Assembly: GCA_910589145.1 (NCBI GenBank)
Contig: CAJUSD010000011.1
Location: 1-64,000, forward strand
Source of the DNA: an uncultured Oscillospiraceae bacterium
GTDB lineage: Bacteria; Bacillota; Clostridia; Oscillospirales; Ruminococcaceae
Direction: 5' to 3'
DNA: 64,000 nucleotides
In this document: piece after piece, positions 51,739 through 60,305 of the stretch
How positions within the stretch are numbered: the stretch's first letter is position 1
How the letters are laid out: every line of letters starts with the position of its first letter
Notes under the pieces: model-generated
Database searches by the model: none
The model's input: the letters and a program-made list of their open reading frames with translations, nothing else
What the model was told of the DNA's origin: nothing
Translations under genes and position numbers: made by a program

Positions 51739-52221
51739 TTATTTATGGTATTTTGTACTGGCAGCAATGGAAAAAGCCCTGTAAACCTGTTCACAGAGCA
51801 TGACTCTAGCCAACTGATGGGGAAAGGTCATTTGTGACATAGACAATCTTAAATTAGCAGACTTTTTTACCTTATCCGCCAACCCAAAGGAACCTCCAAT
51901 AATAAACACAATAGTATTTTTTCCCTCTGCAACTGCCTTTGTGTATTGTTCGGACAATGCCAAAGAATCTATTTCCCTGCCTTCAATACACAATGCAATG
52001 ATGTACGCATGGCCCGGAATATGGTTTAGGATAGTTTCCCCCTCCTTTTCCAGTCCGGCCTTAATCTGGGCTGGGGAAGGGGAATCAGGAAGGCGGTATT
52101 CAGGGATTTCCTCAATGGAAAAGCGGCAGTAAGCTTTTAACCTTTTTGCATATTCCCCACATGCGTCTTTCCAATACTGCTCTTTTAGTTTTCCAACGGC
52201 TAAAATGGTTACATTTATCAT
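51739..52221 (-). CDS. rlmH: 23S rRNA (pseudouridine1915-N3)-methyltransferase RlmH
   Basis: The 160-residue SPOUT enzyme begins MINVTILAVGKLKEQYWKDA and has the SAM knot IIGGSFGL and the C-terminal MTFPHQLARVMLCEQVYRA, ending SKYHK-like. It methylates pseudouridine 1915 in helix 69 of assembled ribosomes. In Firmicutes it commonly lies near walJ/yycJ, as here, although 424 bp of repeat-like DNA now separate them. Confidence 0.96.
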   Translation of the reverse strand: MINVTILAVGKLKEQYWKDACGEYAKRLKAYCRFSIEEIPEYRLPDSPSPAQIKAGLEKEGETILNHIPGHAYIIALCIEGREIDSLALSEQYTKAVAEGKNTIVFIIGGSFGLADKVKKSANLRLSMSQMTFPHQLARVMLCEQVYRAFSIAASTKYHK

Positions 52222-52283
52222 AACTGGGAAACCGCCTTATTTTTAACGTGGGTTTGGTGAATTTTATGTTTTGGAAACGCCGT

Positions 52284-52553
52284 CTCAGCAGCCGTTGGCT
52301 GTAAGAGAAAGCTTTTATCTTCTTTCCAACGTTGCGGTATTGGAAAGAAGCGGAAGGATCCTGCCATATGATGCCTATCCCCTGAAAGTATTCTGTCGCC
52401 GCTGACCATCACTTCTATAAAAAATAGCAGCATTTTTATTTCAATATTGACAAAGGTTAGGTATCTGTTCCGTTTGTTAAGCAATGATAGTTCTCGCTTG
52501 GCGGGTTTGATTCAATAGGGCTATCAGTTCAGCAGGGCTGAACTGATAGCCCT
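52284..52553. repeat. Repeat-like DNA and hairpins between walJ and rlmH
   Basis: The gap 52222-52645 has no gene. 52284-52318 resembles 1702-1747. An 11-bp hairpin CTTCTTTCCAA/TTGGAAAGAAG lies at 52319-52350. A perfect 17-bp hairpin with core ATCAGTTCAGC/GCTGAACTGAT lies at 52517-52553, sharing the GTTCAGC/GCTGAAC core of the modular repeat. About 52455-52508 also looks like a degenerate copy of the walJ 3' end (52631-52685). Confidence 0.5.
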
Positions 52554-52645
52554 GCTGTTCATCCCTGTGACCCGATAGCAGCCTTTTAGGGAAAGGCTCC
52601 CTAATGACCCAAACCTCGCTTATTTGTTTTAGGTTACTGTTCGTC

Positions 52646-53431
52646 TTATAAAGCAATAGCAGGGCTTGGTTCACTGCGGCGGGCAGCCTGCAAGCTAAAC
52701 TCTGTTGCCCCAATTCCGATTTCAGCCATCTTAGCGTAAACAGTTTGCAAAGCAATTTCCGGCATATTATTTTCTTTACTCAAATGACACAACACAAAAC
52801 GCTTTGTACCTTTTTGCGCCAATTCGGCCAACTGGCTGGCACATTCCTGATTTTCCAAATGCCCATGTCTGCCGCTAATCCTACGTTTCAAGTAATAAGG
52901 GTAAGCAGAACATTGAAGCATTGCACTGTCATAGTTAGACTCCAACATGGCCAAGTCGCACCCTGTCAAACCAGCCCGAACCTGGTCCGTAATGTAACCT
53001 AAATCAGTGGCAATTCCGATAGAGCGCCCATCCTCCGTATCAATGCGGAATCCCAGGCTATGTACACTGTCATGAGGGGTATCAAAGGGGGTAACAAGCA
53101 TTCCGCCAACCTCTGTAGGCGATGCTATTTCATATAAAGGGCAGTCTGGATGGACATATTTCCTGTTTTGAAGGTACTCCAGTACTTCCCGTGAACTGTA
53201 GACAGGAAGTGGGAAACGCTTTGTAAAAACAGAAAGTCCCTTAATGTGGTCTATGTGTTCGTGGGTAATTAGAATTCCATTAATATTTTTGGGATGAACA
53301 TTAATCTGCCCCAGCGCGTCAACAATTGCCCTGCAGCTTACCCCAGCGTCTATTAGGACAGAGCCTCCTCCGCTGGAAACAAAGGTGCAGTTCCCGCTGC
53401 TTCCGCTGAACAGTGGGTAAAATTTGGTCAT
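52646..53431 (-). CDS. walJ: Metallo-beta-lactamase-fold hydrolase WalJ/YycJ
   Basis: The 261-residue protein has the MBL metal motif THEHIDH (His57, His59, Asp61, His62), the FSGSSGNCTFV start typical of YycJ/WalJ, and late histidines in HGHLENQ and CHLSKENN. WalJ in Bacillus is linked to the WalRK system and is thought to be a nuclease; no walRK genes are in the window. It ends 424 bp before rlmH on the same strand. Confidence 0.9.
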   Translation of the reverse strand: MTKFYPLFSGSSGNCTFVSSGGGSVLIDAGVSCRAIVDALGQINVHPKNINGILITHEHIDHIKGLSVFTKRFPLPVYSSREVLEYLQNRKYVHPDCPLYEIASPTEVGGMLVTPFDTPHDSVHSLGFRIDTEDGRSIGIATDLGYITDQVRAGLTGCDLAMLESNYDSAMLQCSAYPYYLKRRISGRHGHLENQECASQLAELAQKGTKRFVLCHLSKENNMPEIALQTVYAKMAEIGIGATEFSLQAARRSEPSPAIAL

Positions 53432-53494
53432 AAATGTTGCAGCCTCTTTCTTTTATATCCTGAACTTACGTTCTGATTTTTCCCACATAACAGA

Positions 53495-53533
53495 ACACCA
53501 CCGTTTTGGAACCTTTTCCGAAAACAGCAGTGT
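53495..53533 (-). terminator. Possible terminator of murA
   Basis: On the minus strand ACACTGCTGTTTT pairs with AAAACGGTGGTGT over 13 bp including three G-U pairs, about 30 nt after the murA stop. The following bases are only moderately T-rich. Confidence 0.45.
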
Positions 53534-53564
53534 CCTTTTAAATTTATGAATAGTAGATTTACGC

Positions 53565-54857
53565 TTATATCCCCTGTGCAATTGGCACATTGCTTGATAC
53601 GAAAAAAGAAACCTTTTGAATGTCTGCTCCTAGGCCAATAAACTTTTCTACAATCGTTTCATATCCGCGCTCAATATGTTGGATATCCTCTATTTCTGTC
53701 ACGCCTTTAGCGCAGCAGGCTGCAATTAACATTGCGGCTCCCGCCCGAAGATCGGTAGCCTTTACCGGTGCTCCAGAAAGTTTTTTGACCCCTTGAATTA
53801 CTGCAACAGGTCCATCTACTCGAATATCCGCTCCCATACGGCAGAGTTCTTCCGTATACCGGAAACGATTTGGCCAAACCCCTTCCGTGATGATGCTTGT
53901 CCCTTCTGCTAAAGACAGCAGTGCTGCCATCTGGGGCTGCATATCCGTTGGAAAACCAGGATGGGGAAGGGTTTTTATACTTAGAGGAAATAAAGGCCCC
54001 TGCCGCATGACCCGGATAGAATCGTCATGTTCCTCAATTTCTGCCCCTGCACGAATCAATTTCTCTGTTATGGATTCCAAATGTTTGGGAATTACGTTCT
54101 TGATAAGAACATCCCCTCCTGTAGCTGCCGCCGCTACCATAAATGTTCCAGCTTCAATTTGGTCAGGAATAATGGAGTAGCTGGTTCCATGAAGCTCCTC
54201 TACGCCATGGATTTTAATTACATCAGTACCAGCTCCACGAATATCAGCCCCCATAGAGTTTAAAAAGTTTGCCAGGTCTACAATATGAGGTTCTTTTCCG
54301 GCATTCTCTAAAACTGTCACCCCTTTTGCTTTTACTGCTGCCAGCATTGCATTTATGGTGCCGCCTACAGTATTGCCGTCAAAATAAACGTGTCCGCCTA
54401 ATAATTCATCTGCTTTTGCATTTATCATGCCATGTTCTAAGCTTACTTTGACGTTCATAGCCTCAAACGCTTTTATATGCTGATCGATAGGACGTACCCC
54501 GAAATCACAGCCTCCCGGCATTGCTACGCTTGCTCTGGAGCACCGCCCTAATAACGCCCCAAGGAAATAATACGATCCCCTCATACGCCTTGCCAATTCA
54601 TACGGCACTACCGGCAGAATTGTGTTTGATGCATCTATTTCTAGTGTGGTTCGGTCTAATAATCTTACGCTTACACCCATATCCCTTAATATATTGACAA
54701 GAGTTGTTACATCACTGACTCTTGGTACATTTTCTATAATACAAGGGCCATTGGATAATATGGCGGCCGGTATGATGGCGACAGCAGCATTTTTTGCCCC
54801 GCTAATGGTAACGTCGCCTTTCAATGGCGCCCCGCCGTTGATTACGAATTTATCCAT
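53565..54857 (-). CDS. murA: UDP-N-acetylglucosamine 1-carboxyvinyltransferase
   Basis: MurA of 430 residues has GAKNAA with Lys22-Asn23 and the PEP-binding cysteine Cys117 in MPGGCDFGVRPID, so it should be sensitive to fosfomycin. The two-domain inside-out barrel repeats are evident (GGDVLIKNV; GFPTDMQPQMAALL). It makes the first committed step of peptidoglycan synthesis. Firmicutes often have two copies (murA and murZ); which this is cannot be told here. Confidence 0.95.
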   Translation of the reverse strand: MDKFVINGGAPLKGDVTISGAKNAAVAIIPAAILSNGPCIIENVPRVSDVTTLVNILRDMGVSVRLLDRTTLEIDASNTILPVVPYELARRMRGSYYFLGALLGRCSRASVAMPGGCDFGVRPIDQHIKAFEAMNVKVSLEHGMINAKADELLGGHVYFDGNTVGGTINAMLAAVKAKGVTVLENAGKEPHIVDLANFLNSMGADIRGAGTDVIKIHGVEELHGTSYSIIPDQIEAGTFMVAAAATGGDVLIKNVIPKHLESITEKLIRAGAEIEEHDDSIRVMRQGPLFPLSIKTLPHPGFPTDMQPQMAALLSLAEGTSIITEGVWPNRFRYTEELCRMGADIRVDGPVAVIQGVKKLSGAPVKATDLRAGAAMLIAACCAKGVTEIEDIQHIERGYETIVEKFIGLGADIQKVSFFVSSNVPIAQGI

Positions 54858-54892
54858 TCGGCACTCTCCTTATTGATTTCATTTGTTTTATT

Positions 54893-54901
54893 ATTATAAC
54901 A
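54893..54901 (-). promoter_or_regulatory. Extended -10 promoter of murA
   Basis: The minus strand reads TGT-TATAAT, a consensus -10 with the TG extension; the -35 region is weak. It lies about 40 bp upstream of the murA start. Confidence 0.55.
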
Positions 54902-55035
54902 CCATTGTGACAAAATTAAAAGCAGAATTTTAAAAATTGATTCCTTTTCTTTTGGTAAAACTCACCAGTATAAATCAACGTAAATTTGATAAAGATACAA
55001 ATTGAGTAGTCATTTGGGGCAAAATAGTAAAGGAA

Positions 55036-55089
55036 AAGAAAAAGCTGTATGTTTTGCTCCCTGCCTTTAGAGAAACATAACATACAGCT
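55036..55089 (-). terminator. Terminator of the endonuclease V gene
   Basis: On the minus strand AGCTGTATGTT (55089-55079) pairs with AACATACAGCT (55053-55043), followed by TTTTTC. The loop is 25 nt. Confidence 0.75.
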
Positions 55090-55132
55090 AATAAATTTTT
55101 TGGAGTTGCCCTTAAGTATATCCTTTGATCGT

Positions 55133-55846
55133 TTATTTCATTCCCTGAAGAAGTTTACGTTGAATATGGGTTTGCAAATCTGCATATCGGGTAGGAGTAG
55201 GGATGTGGCTTTCTGAATCCGTCAGCATAAGGGCCAGCTTTGTAACAGTATCAATATCTATATAGTTGCCTACTGAAACATAAATGGGCTTAACATTCTG
55301 ATGAGTCCAAATAGCCCTGCCCAATATCTGCCCATCCCGTGTAATGTCAGAATAACTTCCTGGGATGTTGTCAGGCATAATGAATTTTGCGCTTTCCACA
55401 TTAAAATAGTGTTTTGCGATACCAACACAAGGAGCTTCTAAATAGAACGACGCATGGGATGCCAGCCCCATACCCCTTGGATGCAGTAAACCATTGCCGT
55501 CAAAAAGGAAAATATCAGGCTTTTGCTTCAATTTAACAGCAGTTTCCAGAACAAGGGGAAGTTCTCGAAAAGCTAAACAACCAGGAATATAAGGAAATTT
55601 TACTTTCCCGACAGTATGCTGAGTTTCAATTATCTTTCCTGTCTGAAAATCAATAACCACAATGCAGCAAACCGCTGATTCAGAATTATTTTCATTCCAG
55701 TAGGCAATGTCCACCCCAGCTATGGTGTGAAGCGATTCAAAGTGGAAAGAATTACACTGGACAACCTGAGAGGAAAGAGAAATTTGAATTTCAACACAAT
55801 CCTTTTCAGATAAATGCAAAAATTCGTCTGGCAGCAATTGTCTCAT
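55133..55846 (-). CDS. nfi: Endonuclease V
   Basis: The 237-residue enzyme has the endonuclease V set: Asp46 in AGVDIAY, the wedge PYIPG at 85-89 with Glu95 in LAFRE, Asp116 in FDGNG, and HPRGMGLASH. It cuts DNA (or RNA) one base 3' of deoxyinosine, repairing nitrosative deamination. It starts at ATG 55846 behind TAGGAG. Its upstream neighbour is the DUF342 protein, separated by 66 bp. Confidence 0.95.
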   Translation of the reverse strand: MRQLLPDEFLHLSEKDCVEIQISLSSQVVQCNSFHFESLHTIAGVDIAYWNENNSESAVCCIVVIDFQTGKIIETQHTVGKVKFPYIPGCLAFRELPLVLETAVKLKQKPDIFLFDGNGLLHPRGMGLASHASFYLEAPCVGIAKHYFNVESAKFIMPDNIPGSYSDITRDGQILGRAIWTHQNVKPIYVSVGNYIDIDTVTKLALMLTDSESHIPTPTRYADLQTHIQRKLLQGMK

Positions 55847-55912
55847 CCACTTTAACTCCTATTTTAATATCAAGAGAAACAAGTAGTATTATTAGGAAAT
55901 CAAATCCTTACA

Positions 55913-57697
55913 TTAATACAGTTCCAATTCTCCCTGACTGTTGCAGTGGATACGGCACATTTTGGTCAGATTGGAAATAGAAGTTGACTCCATCCCTACA
56001 GTAATATGGGTAATTGGATAAATCTCGTTTGCCTTTACAAAGCATTTGCTGATGTCCTGCCTTTGATCTTCGAGCTCATCCAGTTTCTTTTTTGCTTTGG
56101 AAAGCTGCATTCTGGAAACAGAAAGCTTTAGTTTCATCTGGCTGTATAAACCCATTTGCGGAGTACCTTCCACATTGGTCCGTTCCAGATATTGAACGTT
56201 TTTCTGAAGTTCCTCACATTCTTTGGTTAAACGGTCTACCTCACTGATTAATTGATCCTTTTCCAGCAGGATTTTTGGAGTTGTACCAATTACAATCGTT
56301 GTAGTACGGTTGGCACGGCTGCCGATAATTTTTGCTTCTACGCTGTTACAAGCCATTATAGTACCGCCGATTACTACGCCGCGCCCGGAAGTAATATCTA
56401 TCAAGTCGTCTGCAGTAACAGTGGCATTAATTAAACTTTCTGAAAACAGCTTTCCTCCACATTGTACAGTGCAGTTTTCCAAAAACTTGCATGTAATATC
56501 GCCTTTTGCATCTAACATTCCATGACCGTTTCCGTTCATACCATTGCAAATTTGGATATTACCGCCGGAAATAATGGTGGCTCCTTCCAGAATTCCTTCA
56601 ACCACTACATTACCAGTCGCTTTAATGATAAAACGATCCAGAACATCGCCTTTTATCAATACATCTCCCAGCATGTCAATGTTGCCAACAGAGTTATCCA
56701 CATTGCCAGGAACCATAAGCATATTTACTACAGTGAACCGTCCATCTGTAAAACTGACGTGACCATCCACAGTGGCAATCAAAGCAGTATCGTCATCGTT
56801 CATAGCGGTGTTTTTCCCCATAGGAACTTTAGGACGTGCCCCGTTGCGGCCTTTTAACTCTTTTCCTTTTACATCTGTACCAGGAACAGCTTCTGTAGGG
56901 GGAATCACTTCGCAGATAACTTCTCCGGTCCGAATATGGTGAACCCAGTTCAAATCGCGGTAATCCACACTGCCGTCTTCACGCTGAGAGGCTTTGATAT
57001 CGCGCTTACGCTCTATCCGGTCAATTACCTGGCCATCGGTACCGTCTGTTGCCGGGGTGCCTGTTGCAATGACAGCCACCTGTAAATAGGGTTTGCGTTG
57101 CGCTAGGAATTTGACCATTTCCTCGTCAATCCCATAGATTATTTCCTGTCTGCTCAGTTCCTGCCGGATATCTGCTTCAGTAATAGCAGCTCCACCGTTA
57201 GCAGGCGGGAACAGGAACGCCCACGCAATCAGCCGGTCAGAGGAAACGCCGACTGAACAGGAGGCATTTCGGACAACAGGGATTGGGGGAACTGCGTCTT
57301 GGGTCTTAGGCAGGGGAGGAGGAGCCATATCTTTTAAAACTTCCCCTGCTTCTTTTTGCTGCTGGTCAATAAACTTTTTACACGGAACGTCCGGTTCTAT
57401 ATTTTTTAAGGTAAAACTGTTATATAGCGCAGGGAAATTCTGCATGTTTGCTGTAGACTGTCCCAGCAATTTACGCCGAAGCATTTCCAGATTGTTTTTT
57501 CCCGACTGCATCCGTGCAGCGGGAGGTGGAGCACTTGGCGGAGGAGCTTCTGGAACCTTCCGCTCCTGCTCTGCGCTGGCTTCTTCTGTCTTATCTTTAC
57601 CGCTTTCGGGAGTTTGTTTTCCAAACCAACTGAGAAAAGACTTTAACCCGCCCTTTGGCTTGCGTTCCGTTCCTCTTGCATCCTCATTATCAATCAA
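55913..57697 (-). CDS. DUF342 (FapA-like) polymer-forming protein
   Basis: The 594-residue protein starts at TTG 57697 behind AGGAGG and overlaps the response regulator stop. Residues 1-120 are low complexity (Pro/Ala/Glu/Lys). A FapA N-domain covers about 155-320, a right-handed beta-helix (repeating GNVDN, GDVLIKGDV, GNVVVEG, GNIQI) about 320-470, and a C-terminal coiled coil about 475-560. DUF342 proteins occur beside flagellar and chemotaxis genes; the role is unproven. Co-transcription with CheX and CheY homologues suggests a signalling or scaffolding role. Confidence 0.85.
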   Translation of the reverse strand: MIDNEDARGTERKPKGGLKSFLSWFGKQTPESGKDKTEEASAEQERKVPEAPPPSAPPPAARMQSGKNNLEMLRRKLLGQSTANMQNFPALYNSFTLKNIEPDVPCKKFIDQQQKEAGEVLKDMAPPPLPKTQDAVPPIPVVRNASCSVGVSSDRLIAWAFLFPPANGGAAITEADIRQELSRQEIIYGIDEEMVKFLAQRKPYLQVAVIATGTPATDGTDGQVIDRIERKRDIKASQREDGSVDYRDLNWVHHIRTGEVICEVIPPTEAVPGTDVKGKELKGRNGARPKVPMGKNTAMNDDDTALIATVDGHVSFTDGRFTVVNMLMVPGNVDNSVGNIDMLGDVLIKGDVLDRFIIKATGNVVVEGILEGATIISGGNIQICNGMNGNGHGMLDAKGDITCKFLENCTVQCGGKLFSESLINATVTADDLIDITSGRGVVIGGTIMACNSVEAKIIGSRANRTTTIVIGTTPKILLEKDQLISEVDRLTKECEELQKNVQYLERTNVEGTPQMGLYSQMKLKLSVSRMQLSKAKKKLDELEDQRQDISKCFVKANEIYPITHITVGMESTSISNLTKMCRIHCNSQGELELY

Positions 57698-58107
57698 GCC
57701 TCTTCACCTCCTGTATTGGAATCCTGCGTCACGTTTTCCATCGTTTTATTAGCCGCCCTTGTCAGAACGTCCAACAGCGAATCCCTTTCAAATGGCTTAA
57801 ATAAAAATTCATCACAACCCAGTTCTTTGGCTTCCTCAATGGTATCATCGTATGCCAAAGAACTAACAAACACTATCCTGGCTTTTGGATCGTCCTTTAA
57901 AATGGTTTTTGCACATTCAAAACCGTCCATTCTTGGAAGGATAATGTCCATTGTCACTAAGTCCGGTTTAAATTCCTGGTATGCCTCCACGGCCTCTTCC
58001 CCGCTCCGGCAGTATTTTACCAATTCAAAATCGCTTCCCTCCAGGAAAAATACCATCTCATTATACACAAATTTGGAATCGTCTACTACCATTAACCGGA
58101 TGCTCAT
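57694..58107 (-). CDS. CheY-like response regulator
   Basis: A single receiver domain of 137 residues with the acidic pair Asp9-Asp10, phosphoacceptor Asp54 (VTMDIILPRMDG), the switch serine in VFVSSL and Lys104 in FLFKPF. There is no output domain, so it acts through protein contacts like CheY. A CheX-like phosphatase is encoded 31 bp upstream and a DUF342 protein overlaps downstream. No histidine kinase or receptor is in the window. Confidence 0.92.
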   Translation of the reverse strand: MSIRLMVVDDSKFVYNEMVFFLEGSDFELVKYCRSGEEAVEAYQEFKPDLVTMDIILPRMDGFECAKTILKDDPKARIVFVSSLAYDDTIEEAKELGCDEFLFKPFERDSLLDVLTRAANKTMENVTQDSNTGGEEA

Positions 58108-58138
58108 TATAATCTGCTCCCTACTTTCTTAGTCAAGT

Positions 58139-58594
58139 TCAGTTTTCTGCGTACACGCCCTGCACCCGTGCAGAACCTTTACAACTTTGGTAATACAGGA
58201 CCAATGCGTTGCGGCTGTTCTTCCCTCCAAAGGGAAAAGGCAAATACTGGGGAAGCGCAAAACGCAAAGTAGACTGTGTTTTGCGGTTCAGTTGGGAAAT
58301 AACATGTCCGCAAATAACGTTAAAGTATTCCCGCGTATATTCTCCCACTTCGTCCATATCCTCTACGGGTTTACGCTTCATTTTTTGAGCGATTTCCCGC
58401 AGCAGAGCATCTTCCGCGTTATAGACCAAGGTAAAACCGTCTGTACCGCTGACCTCCGCTATTAACGCAGAAACCTTTCCGTCGCTGGGAAGCGCGTCCG
58501 TACTTGCTCTTTCCAAGTCGATCCCAGCCATACGCTTGGTGATGTCTTTAACGACTTCATCCATCAATTCCTGGATACTCTCCCATTGAACCAT
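58139..58594 (-). CDS. CheX-like phosphatase domain protein
   Basis: The 151-residue protein matches the CheX/CheC-like fold. The helix TREYFNVICGHVIS carries the ExxN phosphatase motif (Glu89, Asn92), which in CheX hydrolyses CheY phosphate. It begins the operon cheX-cheY-DUF342 behind a clear promoter. The natural substrate is probably the adjacent receiver. Confidence 0.85.
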   Translation of the reverse strand: MVQWESIQELMDEVVKDITKRMAGIDLERASTDALPSDGKVSALIAEVSGTDGFTLVYNAEDALLREIAQKMKRKPVEDMDEVGEYTREYFNVICGHVISQLNRKTQSTLRFALPQYLPFPFGGKNSRNALVLYYQSCKGSARVQGVYAEN

Positions 58595-58656
58595 TTATCT
58601 CACATCTTTTCTAAGAATAAATATTGTATCTTTTCAATTGATACTTCCCTAGTCTT

Positions 58657-58685
58657 ATTCTACCAATTATTTGATCTTTTTTCAA
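58657..58685 (-). promoter_or_regulatory. Promoter of the CheX-CheY-DUF342 operon
   Basis: Minus strand TTGAAA (58685-58680), 17 bp, TAGAAT (58662-58657). Confidence 0.75.
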
Positions 58686-59019
58686 GTCTTATGGGCGGAA
58701 ATTCTATTTTCCGTAGTTTTGCACAAATATTCAAAATCATTAATAGCAGAAACGTTCATACGAGTTTCAAAAGCATCTTTTAAAATCTGAAAATTGCTTT
58801 CTTTATGATTTATATTAATGAAACTTGCCTTTCTAATTTCTTTTTTGCCATCAAAGTAAAATATTTCCTCTTTTGCTTTAAACTTTTAGCTCGTTAACTT
58901 TTTGCTATATGTTAAGGTGGGACATAATTTATACATATTCTATTTATAAAACAATAAAAATGTCAAAAATGTGTTTTCAAATTTCCAGTTTTATGCTATG
59001 CTGTTATATATTATATATA

Positions 59020-59110
59020 ACTTTGTTTGACAAGAGAAAATACGGTTTTTCGAGCCGGAAAAAGCTTAATTGTATTTGCCGCCTAAAGTATGGTTTTTGT
59101 CAAACAAAGT
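59020..59110. other. 91-bp element bounded by a 14-bp perfect inverted repeat
   Basis: ACTTTGTTTGACAA (59020-59033) and TTGTCAAACAAAGT (59097-59110) are exact complements 63 nt apart. Inside, AAATAC/GTATTT and TTTTTC/GAAAAA could pair as nested stems, so the whole may fold as one long hairpin. The right arm overlaps a candidate -35. The A/T-rich remainder of 58686-59019 holds no supported gene. Confidence 0.65.
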
Positions 59111-59126
59111 CATAAGACCTTATAAA
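59097..59126 (+). promoter_or_regulatory. Candidate promoter of the sialidase-like gene
   Basis: TTGTCA (59097-59102), 18 bp, TATAAA (59121-59126), about 130 bp upstream of the gene. A GGCTGAA/TTCAGCC hairpin followed by a short T-run (59141-59181) lies in the leader. Confidence 0.45.
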
Positions 59127-59260
59127 AATATTGAAAGGATGGCTGAAAAAACTATAAACACAGATTTCTTCAGCCCATTTTTACGAACCGTTTAGGCGTT
59201 TCCTATAGATTTGTGTCTTGGTTTGCTTTTCCATTATGACAAGAAAGGACAGAATTAAAT

Positions 59261-60289
59261 ATGAAAATTATAGAAGCCCTAAAAGAATTTATTGTAGAGG
59301 AGGAGCGGGATTTTGACAGTCCGCACGCCTCAACATTGATCTGTTTAAAAAATGGAGATATTCTGGCAGCGTGGTTTGGGGGAAGCTGGGAGAAAAACCC
59401 TGATGTAGCTATTTGGATGTCCCGGAGAACGCAGGAAGGCTGGAAAAAGCCATATATCATTGCAGATACCCAGGGGATAGCTCTATGGAACCCAGTTTTA
59501 TTTCAAAGAGAAGATGGGAGGATATTTTTATTCTATAAAGAAGGTGAAACTATCCCACAATGGAGAACCAAAGTGATAACGTCCGATGATGGAGGCTTTA
59601 CCTGGACTGAACCTAACGAACTGGTGGAAGGGGACTGTTCCGGCGGCCGGGGCCCGGTAAAAAATAAACCTATTATACTTTCTGATGGAACAATTCTTGC
59701 ACCGGCGTCTGTCGAAAGCAGCACAGCTTGGGATGCTTTTGTAGATATTTCCAGGGACGGCGGCGAAACCTGGACAAAAAGCCCTTTTATTCCGCTGCGC
59801 CGTGCAGATTATCATGTTATTGACCGGCCTTATGAAAAACATCTTTGTTATGGAAAAGGCGTAATTCAGCCTACATTATGGGAATCCGCACCAGGCAGCG
59901 TTCATATGCTCCTGAGAAGCACCAGTTCAGCAGTTTTTCGCAGTGACTCCGAGGATGGCGGTAAAACCTGGAAATGTGCTTATGCCTGCGGTCTTCCCAA
60001 CAATAACAGCGGACTGGATTTAGTGAAACTGGATAATGGGAATTTGGTGCTGGCCTATAATCCCACCGGGAACCTTCCAGGCTATTATAAGGGGCCGAGA
60101 ACCCCATTGTGTCTGGCACTGTCACAGGATAACGGCGAAACCTGGAAACAAATTCTAACTTTAGAGGATGCTCCTGGAGGATACGCTTATCCTGCAATTA
60201 TATGTGATAATGAAAATCAGGAAATTTTGGTAACGTATACCTGGAAACGGGAAAGAATCGTTTTCTGGCGCATCAAATGCCAATGGTAG
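59261..60289 (+). CDS. Sialidase-family (BNR/Asp-box) protein without signal peptide
   Basis: The 342-residue protein resembles the BNR_2 sialidase family (SPHASTLICLKNGDILAAWFGG near 20-41). It has four Asp-box repeats: SDDGGFTW at 108-115, SRDGGETW at 164-171, SEDGGKTW at 230-237 and SQDNGETW at 288-295, consistent with a beta-propeller. There is no signal peptide, so it would act in the cytoplasm, perhaps on imported glycans. The substrate is uncertain; no sialic acid catabolism genes are nearby. Confidence 0.82.
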   Translation: MKIIEALKEFIVEEERDFDSPHASTLICLKNGDILAAWFGGSWEKNPDVAIWMSRRTQEGWKKPYIIADTQGIALWNPVLFQREDGRIFLFYKEGETIPQWRTKVITSDDGGFTWTEPNELVEGDCSGGRGPVKNKPIILSDGTILAPASVESSTAWDAFVDISRDGGETWTKSPFIPLRRADYHVIDRPYEKHLCYGKGVIQPTLWESAPGSVHMLLRSTSSAVFRSDSEDGGKTWKCAYACGLPNNNSGLDLVKLDNGNLVLAYNPTGNLPGYYKGPRTPLCLALSQDNGETWKQILTLEDAPGGYAYPAIICDNENQEILVTYTWKRERIVFWRIKCQW

Positions 60290-60305
60290 GCTGGGAGTTA
60301 AAAAG

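Noticed and set aside
59139..59195. 18-codon upstream frame in the sialidase-like gene leader
   Set aside because: The ATG lies directly against the purine-rich stretch, too close for initiation, and the codons mostly form the GGCTGAA/TTCAGCC hairpin.
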